From NCBI GenBank assembly GCA_944393305.1, contig CALXZS010000025.1, forward strand, positions 1 through 11,060: a DNA stretch of 11,060 nt. The letters are read 5' to 3'. Position 1 is the first letter of the stretch, and each line of letters begins with the position of its first letter. Under the pieces are notes generated by a model, which saw only the letters and a list, made by a program, of their open reading frames with translations, was not told the origin of the DNA and searched no databases. Positions 1-6,279 of this stretch are shown here, piece after piece. The stretch comes from an uncultured Clostridia bacterium. Lineage in GTDB: Bacteria; Bacillota; Clostridia; TANB77; CAG-508. Both the position numbers and the translations under genes were made by a program.

Positions 1-3
1 TAT

Positions 4-93
4 TACTTAAAAATATATTAAAATTCTACCAAAAAAGCATTAGACATTTTTACTTAAAAATAAAAAAAAAAAACGGGACATTTTCACTTAAAA
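4..93. repeat. Three ACTTAAAA-containing direct repeats (possible mobile-element end)
   Basis: ACTTAAAAATA occurs at 5-15 and again within 43-62. The second copy belongs to a longer unit, GACATTTTTACTTAAAA (43-59), that recurs at 77-93 as GACATTTTCACTTAAAA with one mismatch. Multiple short direct repeats of this kind are typical of the ends of some insertion sequences (IS21-like elements carry several subterminal repeats). No transposase is visible here, and the element, if any, would lie to the left of the window. The repeats are seen; the link to an IS is a guess. Confidence 0.4.
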
Positions 94-127
94 TTCACAT
101 TGAATAAAGTAAATATTTAAAAATCTA

Positions 128-156
128 TTGACTAAAAAAATAAAAATATATACAAT
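128..156 (+). promoter_or_regulatory. Sigma-A-type promoter for the pilin-like gene leader
   Basis: TTGACT at 128-133 and TACAAT at 151-156 are separated by exactly 17 bp. Each hexamer matches the consensus at five of six positions. Transcription would begin near 163 and give a leader of about 290 nt before the pilin-like start at 451. Confidence 0.7.
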
Positions 157-186
157 ATTAATGAAAAATGTAAAAGGAGAGAACAA

Positions 187-243
187 ATGAAAAGTCGCGA
201 AAGCCTTGGGGCTGTATATATATATATATATCGTAGGGTTTAA
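187..243 (+). CDS. Possible 18-residue leader peptide
   Basis: An ATG at 187 follows AAAGGAGA (173-180) at good spacing. It opens an 18-codon frame, MKSRESLGAVYIYIYRRV, ending at TAA 241-243. The (TA)8 tract lies inside it and encodes the alternating Tyr/Ile run, so a change of one TA unit would shift the frame. The ribosome-binding site is convincing, but the same bases can be read as part of a structured RNA leader. No homology is recognised. Treat it as a candidate only. Confidence 0.25.
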   Translation: MKSRESLGAVYIYIYRRV

Positions 244-266
244 CAAAAATAACTTATGTAAACATA

Positions 267-310
267 GAAAAACTATGCTTTTTAGACGAATCTAAAAGGT
301 GTAGTTTTTC
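267..310 (+). terminator. 20-bp hairpin with U-run upstream of the pilin-like gene
   Basis: The arm 267-286 (GAAAAACTATGC...) pairs with 291-310 over all 20 positions in RNA, using three G-U wobbles, around a CGAA loop (287-290). The 3' arm ends GTAGTTTTTC, so the core stem of about 14 bp is followed directly by a U-rich tract, the layout of an intrinsic terminator. It lies downstream of a strong promoter and 140 nt before the start of the next gene, so it would act as an attenuator rather than as the end of a gene. Confidence 0.6.
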
Positions 311-450
311 TTGCGTTAATGAATAAAAAATTAAAAAATGAAATGATAAGATAAAACGAAAAAATCCAAAGCAATAAAAAATAATTGCAAAAGATATTGG
401 GGTATGATATAACTTAAATATATCAAAAGAAAAAATAGGAGGAAAGACTT

Positions 451-1663
451 ATGAAAGAAAAAAGAGGATTAATAAGGAAAATAAAAAATGGAGTAAAACG
501 GAATAACTTTAATTGCATTAGTTGTAACAATAGTGGTTTTATTAATATTAGCAGCGGTTGCAATAGGATTAAGCGTGGGAGATAATGGTATAATAACAAG
601 TGCAAGAAATGCAACAAAACAATGGGAAGAAGGAGCAGAAAAAGAGCAAGACGAACTAAAACAGATAGCAAATTTTATAAATAGTCATGGAAATGGTAAT
701 GGCGCATCAGAAAGTGGTAATAAAATAGCAAATGCGAAACCATCTCCAGGAGAAGGAGTAACAACATTTGATGAAACAACAGAATTAGAAGATGATTTAG
801 GAAATATAGTAAAAGTACCAAGTGGGTTTGGAATAGCAGAAGAAAGTGGAACAAAAGTAGAAGAAGGCATAGTAATAGAAGATGATATAGGAAATCAATT
901 TGTATGGATTCCAGTAGGAGAATATAAAACAACTAATTCAACTAAAACAAATAATTTAGTAAGGAGAAGTTGGGAGATATCAAATGGAGTAGCTGAACCA
1001 GTAGAAGTAGCAGAAGGTGAGACAATAGGTACCTTTAATGAAGGTGGAGCGTACTATGGTGAAGAAGATGAAAGATCATTAGCAAAAGATCAGATAGAGG
1101 CGTTTAAAACGAGTGCAAATAGCAATAAAGGATTTTACACAGGAAGATATGAACAAGGAAAAGGAAATGTATGTAAAGCAGGAGTAGAAGTGGATTCTAA
1201 TATAAGTATAAGAAATGCTAAATCAAATGCAGAAGCGATGTATAGTGAAAATGTAACCGGTGAATTAATAAGTAGTTATGCTTGGGATACAACATTAAAT
1301 TTTATTGCACAAAATAATCCTAATGGGTATGCTTTACTTACAACTACTGACTCACAATATGGAAATATAGGTACTGGAATAAAAAAGGCGACAGGAGAAG
1401 ATGAAGCAGATAATTATTGTAATATACATGATATGGTAGGAAATTTTAGTGAATGGACAACTGAATATGTTTGGGCATCAGATGGGGATTTTGGCTATAG
1501 TTGTGTAAATAGAGGAGGAAATTATAATAATATTTCAACATTTGCGGATGGAACTGATAATTCGAGAGCAAGTAGCTATATGTCAGATAGAGCTTTTTCG
1601 ATGGGAAATGTGGGGAATACTAATTCAAGTTATATAGCTTACCGCGTCCAATTATATTTATAA
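451..1663 (+). CDS. Pilin-like surface protein with FGE/SUMF1-like domain, frameshifted near its start
   Basis: ATG 451 follows a strong AGGAGGA (437-443). It encodes a Lys/Arg-rich leader, MKEKRGLIRKIKNGV, then leaves frame: read straight on, it stops at 586. From base 500 the +1 frame encodes GITLIALVV and a long hydrophobic stretch, the class III-like prepilin signal and transmembrane helix common in Clostridia (Ala rather than Glu at mature position 5). Dropping one A in the run at 495-498, or adding two, restores a single frame of about 403 residues. After the helix come a charged coil, an EDD.GN..VPSGF/FVWIPVG block (about 118-156), GFYTGRYE (227-234), DMVGNFSEW (327-335), RGGNYNN (354-360) and IAYRVQLYL at the C-terminus, the signature order of FGE-sulfatase/C-type-lectin-like folds. 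Catalytic formylglycine synthesis is unlikely; an exported binding or adhesion role is inferred. GTG 533 has no Shine-Dalgarno sequence. The lesion could be an assembly error, phase variation or a true pseudogene. Confidence 0.8.
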
Positions 1664-1672
1664 TAAAACTTT

Positions 1673-1704
1673 TTGACATCAACCTCCCATAATTAGCATA
1701 TAAT
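1673..1704 (+). promoter_or_regulatory. Promoter of asparagine synthetase gene, 20-bp spacer
   Basis: Perfect TTGACA (1673-1678) and perfect TATAAT (1699-1704) hexamers are separated by 20 bp, longer than the usual 16-18. If used, transcription would start near 1711, inside the ribosome-binding site, leaving a leader of only about 11 nt. An unusual spacer of this kind often implies an activator that bends or twists the DNA, but none can be identified here. Confidence 0.5.
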
Positions 1705-1714
1705 TTATGGGAGG
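1683..1714. promoter_or_regulatory. Perfect 10-bp inverted repeat across the asnB promoter and Shine-Dalgarno
   Basis: CCTCCCATAA (1683-1692) and TTATGGGAGG (1705-1714) are perfect inverted copies flanking 12 bases that contain the -10 box. The right arm includes the GGGAGG ribosome-binding site of the asparagine synthetase gene. In a transcript starting upstream, for example reading through from the pilin-like gene, the hairpin would hide that site. For the local promoter it would act as a DNA operator. No U-run follows, so it is not an intrinsic terminator. Confidence 0.55.
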
Positions 1715-1721
1715 AATTATT

Positions 1722-3575
1722 ATGTGTGGAATTGTAGGATTTACAAATTATAATGGAAATATGAGAAATGAAGAAGCAAGAAGAGTGCTTGCAAATATGA
1801 ATGATACACTGAAAAAAAGAGGACCAGATGAAAGTGGTACGTATGTAGAAGAAGATATATGCATAGCTCATAGAAGACTAATAGTTATAGACCCAGATGG
1901 TGGAAAACAGCCAATGGTATGTAAATATTTAGGCAATACTTATGTTATTACATATAATGGGCAAATATATAATACAAAAGAACTTAGAAAAACATTAGAG
2001 GAAAGCGGATTTTCATTTGAAGGACATAGTGATACAGAAGTATTATTAAAAGCTTTTATATATTATGGATATAATGTTGTAAATCATCTAAATGGCATTT
2101 TCGCATTTGCTATATGGAATGAAGGAAAAAAAGAATTATTTTTAGCAAGAGACCATTTTGGAGTAAAGCCTCTATTTTATTCTATAAAAGATAATCAACT
2201 GATATTTGCTTCTGAAATAAAGGCACTTTTTGAATACCCTAGTATATATCCTAAAATAGACAAAACAGGCATTTCAGAATTATTTGGCATAGGACCAGCA
2301 CATACACCGGGAATAGGAGTATTTAAAGGAATAGATGAATTAAAACCAGCAAATTTTATGATATTTAATAAAAACCGTGTAAAAATTCAAGAATATTGGA
2401 AATTAAAAAGTAAAGTTCATACAGATGATTTTGAAACAACGTGCATTAAAGTTAAAGATTTACTTACAGACGCAATTGAAAGACAATTAGTGTCAGATGT
2501 CCCACTTTGTACTTTTTTATCCGGAGGTCTAGACTCAAGTATAATCACATTATATACAGCTAATTACTGCCGAAAAAACAATTTGCCAATGATAGACACC
2601 TATTCAGTAGACTATATAGATAATGATAAAAACTTTGAAAAAACAGACTTTCAACCAAATTCTGATAGTGATTATATAAATTTAATTACTCAAAAATTGG
2701 GAACAAAACATCATACCATATTCTTAGATACGCCAGAACTAGCAGAAACGCTAAAAGATGCCATGATAGCAAGAGATTTGCCAGGAATGGCTGATGTAGA
2801 TTCTTCACTTTTAATGTTTTGTAAAAATGTAAAGAAAAATGCAACAGTTGCAATAATGGGAGAATGTGCCGACGAAATATTTGGTGGTTACCCTTGGTTT
2901 TTTAGAGAAGATGCTCTTACAAGTGGAACATTTCCATGGTCAATTAATATATCTGGAAGACAGCACTTATTAAATCCTGACATAGAAAAGCAGATTGACT
3001 TAAAACAATATATAGATTATAGATATAATGAAACATTAAATGAGGTAGAAATTTTAGAAACTGATACAAAAGAAACTAAAGAAAAAAGAAAAATTACTTA
3101 TTTAACAATGTATTGGTTTATGCAAACCTTGCTTTCTAGAACAGATAGAATGGGAATGTATAATGGTTTTGAAATAAGAGTACCATTTTGCGATTATCGT
3201 TTAGCTGAGTATGTTTGGAATATTCCATGGGAAACTAAATCATTAAATGGTAGAGAAAAAGGTTTGCTAAGATATATTATGAGAGATGAGTTGCCAAAAG
3301 AAATAGTAGAAAGGAAAAAAAGTCCATATCCAAAAACATGGAATCCAACATATTTGAAAAAAGTAAAAGGAATGTTAAGTCAAATTATGGAGGATGAAAA
3401 TGCTCCTATTACTGATTTATTAAATAAAGATGATATACTTGACATTTTAAATACAGATGGTAAATCATTTACTAGACCATGGTTTGGTCAACTTATGACA
3501 GGACCACAACTTATGGCATATCTTTGTCAAGTAAATATGTGGCTTGAAACATATAAACCAGAAATTGAAATATAA
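1722..3575 (+). CDS. asnB: Asparagine synthetase, glutamine-hydrolysing
   Basis: This cytosolic enzyme makes asparagine from aspartate, glutamine and ATP. I chose ATG 1722 rather than the in-frame ATG 1707 because it gives MCGIVGF, with the Cys2 nucleophile of class II glutamine amidotransferases exposed after Met removal, and because 1707 lies within the ribosome-binding region (GGGAGG 1709-1714). The product is 617 residues, the size of the longer AsnB/AsnO-type enzymes. N-terminal glutaminase landmarks are RRLIVID (51-57), YNGQIYN (78-84) and GHSDTE (101-106), with RDHFGVKPL (143-151) following. The C-terminal synthetase domain has the ATP-pyrophosphatase loop SGGLDSS (267-273) and GECADEIFGGY (380-390). 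Both domains look intact. No T-box leader is seen. The gene appears monocistronic between a promoter palindrome and a tandem-repeat array. A role in modifying cell-wall or peptide substrates is known for some relatives and cannot be excluded. Confidence 0.93.
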   Translation: MCGIVGFTNYNGNMRNEEARRVLANMNDTLKKRGPDESGTYVEEDICIAHRRLIVIDPDGGKQPMVCKYLGNTYVITYNGQIYNTKELRKTLEESGFSFEGHSDTEVLLKAFIYYGYNVVNHLNGIFAFAIWNEGKKELFLARDHFGVKPLFYSIKDNQLIFASEIKALFEYPSIYPKIDKTGISELFGIGPAHTPGIGVFKGIDELKPANFMIFNKNRVKIQEYWKLKSKVHTDDFETTCIKVKDLLTDAIERQLVSDVPLCTFLSGGLDSSIITLYTANYCRKNNLPMIDTYSVDYIDNDKNFEKTDFQPNSDSDYINLITQKLGTKHHTIFLDTPELAETLKDAMIARDLPGMADVDSSLLMFCKNVKKNATVAIMGECADEIFGGYPWFFREDALTSGTFPWSINISGRQHLLNPDIEKQIDLKQYIDYRYNETLNEVEILETDTKETKEKRKITYLTMYWFMQTLLSRTDRMGMYNGFEIRVPFCDYRLAEYVWNIPWETKSLNGREKGLLRYIMRDELPKEIVERKKSPYPKTWNPTYLKKVKGMLSQIMEDENAPITDLLNKDDILDILNTDGKSFTRPWFGQLMTGPQLMAYLCQVNMWLETYKPEIEI

Positions 3576-3578
3576 TGA

Positions 3579-3693
3579 ACCACAAATCTTTGAAATAAAA
3601 CACCGCAAAATACTGAAATGAAATACCACAAATCTTTGAAATAAAATGCCACAAATATTTGAAACAAATTGCCACAAAATATTGAAATAAATT
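3579..3693. repeat. Five 23-bp tandem repeats
   Basis: Five head-to-tail units of exactly 23 bp start at 3579, 3602, 3625, 3648 and 3671, with consensus RCCACAAATMTTTGAAATAAAWY. Units 1 and 3 differ only in the last base; the others differ at a few positions. There are no spacers, so this is not a CRISPR array. The array begins four bases after the asnB stop. Its fifth unit supplies the likely -35 box (TTGAAA 3682-3687) of the next gene, and each unit carries the same or a closely similar TGAAA sequence. Confidence 0.9.
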
Positions 3694-3710
3694 CAATAAT
3701 GTGGTACAAT
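3682..3710 (+). promoter_or_regulatory. Promoter of the DUF4143 ATPase gene, -35 inside the repeat array
   Basis: TTGAAA (3682-3687) and TACAAT (3705-3710) are spaced 17 bp apart. The -35 is part of repeat unit 5. CCACA (3672-3676) and ATTGAA (3681-3686) are mirrored as TTCAAT (3692-3697) and TGTGG (3700-3704), an interrupted palindrome covering the promoter spacer that could be an operator. Confidence 0.6.
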
Positions 3711-3743
3711 AAAAAAAGAAATAAGAAAAAATTCGGAGGTTTT

Positions 3744-5012
3744 ATGAAATATATTAATAGAATTGTGGATAAACAAATTGAAAACAAGCTATCTATTGTA
3801 GGAGCGGTTGTTATAAAAGGACCAAAGTGGTGTGGAAAAACGACGAGTGCAAAAAGAATAGCAAAAAGTGTGTTGGAAATGCAAAATCCAGACTTACAAG
3901 ATAATTATATAGAATTAGCAAATACAAAACCATCATTATTATTAGAAGGTGAAAAACCAAAACTAATTGATGAATGGCAAATAGCGCCTAAATTATGGAA
4001 TGCTGTTAGATATTCAGTAGACAAAGAAGGCTTGGCAGGACAATACATTCTTACAGGTTCAGCTACTCCAAAAGAAGATGACAGCATGCATAGTGGTGTT
4101 GGAAGATTTGCTTTTGTTACAATGAAACCAATGACTTTGTATGAAAGTGGAGATTCAAATGGAAAAATTTCATTGGAAGCTATTTTAAATGGTGATAGAA
4201 ATATAGATGGAATAAAAACAGATTTAGACTATGAGAAAATTGCATATGTACTTTGCAGAGGCGGTTGGCCTGCTTCTATTAATTTACCAGAAAAAGAGGC
4301 GTTAGAAATAGCCAAAAACTACATAGATGTGTTATGTGAATTTGACATATCTAAGGTAGATGGAATAAAGAGAAATCCAACTCTTGCAAGAAGTATTTTA
4401 AAAGCTTATGCTAGGCAAGTTTCTACAATTGATTCAGATCAATCACTGTTTGAAGATGTTAAAGCAAATTATGCTGATGTTAGTGAAAGAACAATAATTG
4501 ATTATTTAGATGTGCTAAAAAAATTATATATAATAGAAGAAATAGAAGCTTGGAATCCGAATATAAGAAGTAAAACAGCAATAAGGACATCTCCAAAGAA
4601 AAGTATGATTGACCCATCTTTAGCTGTCGCAGCCTTGGGATGCTCTCCAAAAGAAATAATGCTAGATATAAGAACATATGGTCTTTTATTTGAAAACTTA
4701 GTAAATAGAGATTTGAGTGTGTATGCAAATTCAATAGGTGGTACTTTAAATCATTATAGAGATAGATATAATTTAGAGTGTGATAATGTAATACATTTTG
4801 AAGATGGAAGATATGCATTAATAGAAATAAAACTTGGTGGTACAAAGATAAAAGAAGCAGAGGAGCATTTATTAACTTTAAAACAATTGATACTTGAAAA
4901 TGAACCTAGAATAGGAGCACCAGCATTTATGATGATTATTACAGGGACTGATATGGCATATAATTTGGATAGCGGAGTAATGGTTGTTCCTATTGGTTGT
5001 TTAAAAAACTAA
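3744..5012 (+). CDS. AAA_14/DUF4143 family ATPase with PD-(D/E)xK-like C-terminus
   Basis: The 422-residue product starts at ATG 3744 behind GGAGG (3735-3739); the upstream in-frame ATG at 3669 lies within the repeat array and is rejected. Walker A is GPKWCGKTT (26-34), Walker B is LIDEW (74-78), and the sensor-like ILTGSA is at 102-107, followed by GRF (120-122) and RGGWPAS (172-178). The C-terminal half matches DUF4143: GLLFEN (313-318), YRDR (338-341), E345/D347 and ALIEIK (358-363), a layout like the E..D..ExK core of PD-(D/E)xK nucleases. This family (COG1373) is widespread and expanded in gut bacteria and archaea. Its cellular role is not established; defence or mobile-element links are speculation. 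The gene stands alone between a repeat array and a MITE-like insertion, which suggests it is accessory. Both domains look intact. Confidence 0.88.
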   Translation: MKYINRIVDKQIENKLSIVGAVVIKGPKWCGKTTSAKRIAKSVLEMQNPDLQDNYIELANTKPSLLLEGEKPKLIDEWQIAPKLWNAVRYSVDKEGLAGQYILTGSATPKEDDSMHSGVGRFAFVTMKPMTLYESGDSNGKISLEAILNGDRNIDGIKTDLDYEKIAYVLCRGGWPASINLPEKEALEIAKNYIDVLCEFDISKVDGIKRNPTLARSILKAYARQVSTIDSDQSLFEDVKANYADVSERTIIDYLDVLKKLYIIEEIEAWNPNIRSKTAIRTSPKKSMIDPSLAVAALGCSPKEIMLDIRTYGLLFENLVNRDLSVYANSIGGTLNHYRDRYNLECDNVIHFEDGRYALIEIKLGGTKIKEAEEHLLTLKQLILENEPRIGAPAFMMIITGTDMAYNLDSGVMVVPIGCLKN

Positions 5013-5021
5013 CTTCACTTC

Positions 5022-5221
5022 AATGTTACGTTACAGTTCAGCTTATATATACTTAAAAATGCAAATATACATTCTTCCACATTTTACGGCGCGGGTCGCT
5101 CGTATTTACTCGCTCCAGCTTGCACGCTGCACTTCGCTTTGCAAGCTTCGTTCGCTGAAATGTTTTAGAATGTATATTTGCATTTTAACAATTAAAGCTT
5201 TCTGAACTGTAACAATGTTAC
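5022..5221. mobile_element. MITE-like insertion with 12-bp TIRs and 8-bp target duplication
   Basis: GTTACAGTTCAG (5030-5041) and CTGAACTGTAAC (5202-5213) are perfect terminal inverted repeats of a 184-bp element flanked by AATGTTAC (5022-5029 and 5214-5221), a candidate target-site duplication. Inside lies a second perfect 20-bp inverted repeat (5056-5075 with 5167-5186). A centre clearly richer in G+C than its surroundings (5085-5155) contains AGCTTGCA (5117-5124) mirrored at 5140-5147. There is no transposase, so it would move in trans. An 8-bp duplication occurs with several DDE transposase families; which one is not clear. It fills most of the 332-base gap between the ATPase gene and dapF. 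Confidence 0.7.
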
Positions 5222-5252
5222 ACCGAAATGTTCATTTTATAACGTAAATAAA

Positions 5253-5281
5253 TTGACAAACTCCTCATAAAAGTATAAAAT
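5253..5281 (+). promoter_or_regulatory. Promoter of dapF-dapL
   Basis: TTGACA (5253-5258, perfect) and TAAAAT (5276-5281, five of six) are spaced 17 bp apart, with a start site expected near 5288 and a leader of roughly 57 nt. CCTCATAA (5263-5270), in the spacer, is complementary to TTATGAGG (5329-5336), which includes part of the dapF ribosome-binding region. Confidence 0.65.
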
Positions 5282-5344
5282 TTAGCAAGAAATAGAAATA
5301 TAATTATATTACTATTCATATTAATACCTTATGAGGTGATAAAA

Positions 5345-6217
5345 ATGATAAAATTTACAAAAATGGAAGGGCTAGGTAATGACTATGTCTATATTGATGC
5401 TACTCATCAAGAATTAGACAATGTGCAAGACCTAGCTAAATTTGTAAGTAATAGGCACTTTGGAATAGGTTCAGATGGTCTAATACTTATAAAAAATAGC
5501 AAAAAAGCAGACTTCAGAATGCAAATGTTCAACAGTGATGGAAGCGAAGCAGAAATGTGTGGAAACGGAATTAGATGTGTAGGAAAATTTGTTTATGACA
5601 AAGGTCTAACAAAGAAAAAAGAATTAACAATAGAAACATTAGCTGGCATAAAAAGCCTAAAATTAAATGTAGAAAATGAAAAAGTAAAAACAGTAGAAGT
5701 AGATATGGGAGAGCCGATACTAGAAGCAAAAGAAATTCCAGTAAAGAATGCAAAAGAATTTAAAATAAAAGATAAAACATTTTATAAAGTAAACTTAGAA
5801 ATAGATAAAGATCTAAGACAGCTTACATGTGTATCAATGGGAAATCCACATGCCGTAGATTTTGTAGAAGATGTATCTAGTATAGATATAGAAAAAGTAG
5901 GACCAATGGTAGAATGTGATGAACATTTTCCTAATAAAGTAAATGCAGAATTTATCGAAATAGTAGATAAAAACCATATAAAAATGAGAGTATGGGAAAG
6001 AGGAGCAGGAGAAACACTTGCCTGTGGAACTGGAGCATGTGCATCAGTTGTAGCAAGTACTTTAAACGGTTATACAGATAGAAAAGTAGAAGTAGAATTA
6101 CTAGGGGGAAAACTAGATATATATTGGAATAAAGAAAATAATCACGTGTATATGACAGGTCCGGCTACAACTGTATTTGAAGGGATGCTTTTGGGGACAC
6201 CTCCCAAAAACAGCTAA
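5345..6217 (+). CDS. dapF: Diaminopimelate epimerase
   Basis: DapF is a cytosolic, cofactor-free epimerase that interconverts LL- and meso-diaminopimelate, the last step before peptidoglycan cross-linking and lysine. ATG 5345 is chosen over the in-frame GTG 5336 because GAGGTG (5333-5338) is the Shine-Dalgarno sequence and the product then starts MIKFTKMEGLGNDY, as is usual. It has 290 residues (about 275 is typical). The two catalytic cysteines are Cys72 in SEAEMCGNGIRC and Cys227 in ETLACGTGAC; GNPHA (166-170) and the C-terminal TGPATTVFEG are also present. The last residues, after VFEGMLLG, are encoded by the first copy of a 44-bp duplication (see 6203-6320), so the TPPKNS tail may be a by-product of that duplication. 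The gene lies upstream of dapL in the same orientation, probably in one transcript. Confidence 0.96.
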   Translation: MIKFTKMEGLGNDYVYIDATHQELDNVQDLAKFVSNRHFGIGSDGLILIKNSKKADFRMQMFNSDGSEAEMCGNGIRCVGKFVYDKGLTKKKELTIETLAGIKSLKLNVENEKVKTVEVDMGEPILEAKEIPVKNAKEFKIKDKTFYKVNLEIDKDLRQLTCVSMGNPHAVDFVEDVSSIDIEKVGPMVECDEHFPNKVNAEFIEIVDKNHIKMRVWERGAGETLACGTGACASVVASTLNGYTDRKVEVELLGGKLDIYWNKENNHVYMTGPATTVFEGMLLGTPPKNS

Positions 6218-6279
6218 GGAGAAATTAGCGAGAAGGTAATTTATTAGGCTTTTTGAAGCTGTTTTTTGGAGGTCTCCCC
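6193..6279 (+). promoter_or_regulatory. Long hairpin at the dapF stop codon
   Basis: GGGGACACCTCCC... (6193-6215) and its mirror ...GGAGGTCTCCCC (6257-6279) pair over 23 positions with two mismatches, around a 41-base loop. The dapF stop codon (6215-6217) begins at the last base of the left arm. No U-run follows the right arm, so it is unlikely to terminate transcription. It could stabilise the dapF message, mark a processing site or tune dapL translation; this is inference. Confidence 0.6.

Larger units (their letters stand above)
163..314 (+). promoter_or_regulatory. Structured leader, possible c-di-GMP-I (GEMM)-like riboswitch with terminator
   Basis: Between the promoter and the terminator hairpin lies about 100 nt with a conspicuous motif order: GG..AGAAC (176-184), GAAAA (189-193), GTCGCGAAAGCC (194-205), TTGGGGCT (206-213), a (TA)8T tract (215-231) and CGTAGGGTTTAAC (232-244). 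The same order of elements (GG.AAAC, GAAA loop, GACGCAAAGCC, GGGNCU, variable stem, GGUAGCCGGGUUACC) characterises the GEMM/c-di-GMP-I riboswitch. The match here is imperfect: there is an extra G in the GCGAAAGCC segment, the first hairpin is very short and the last one is weak. It may be a divergent or decayed aptamer, an unrelated attenuator, or a leader peptide (see 187-243). Promoter, leader, terminator, then gene is what is seen directly; the ligand is inference. c-di-GMP control of pili is established in clostridia such as C. difficile. Confidence 0.35.

Noticed and set aside
533..1663. GTG 533 as the true start of the pilin-like protein
   Set aside because: It falls inside the hydrophobic helix and has no Shine-Dalgarno sequence; the ATG at 451 with AGGAGGA and the out-of-frame leader explain the region better.
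1707..1721. Upstream ATG for asnB giving MGGIIMCGIVGF
   Set aside because: It would bury the catalytic Cys2 and starts inside the ribosome-binding region; ATG 1722 is the proper start.
3579..3693. CRISPR-like repeat array
   Set aside because: The 23-bp units are directly adjacent with no spacers and vary among themselves; no cas genes are present.
3465..3787. Overlapping minus-strand frames at the asnB end and tandem repeats
   Set aside because: Their Phe/Ile/Cys-rich, periodic translations come from the 23-bp repeats read backwards; no start signal is seen.
5023..5205. 60-codon open frame across the MITE-like element
   Set aside because: It has no ribosome-binding site, coincides with an inverted-repeat element, and its composition follows the palindromic DNA rather than a protein.
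5336..5344. GTG 5336 as the dapF start
   Set aside because: It is part of the GAGGTG ribosome-binding site; ATG 5345 gives the normal DapF N-terminus.
6193..6279. Intrinsic terminator between dapF and dapL
   Set aside because: The stem is strong, but no U-run follows its 3' arm, and the functionally linked dapL lacks a clear promoter of its own.
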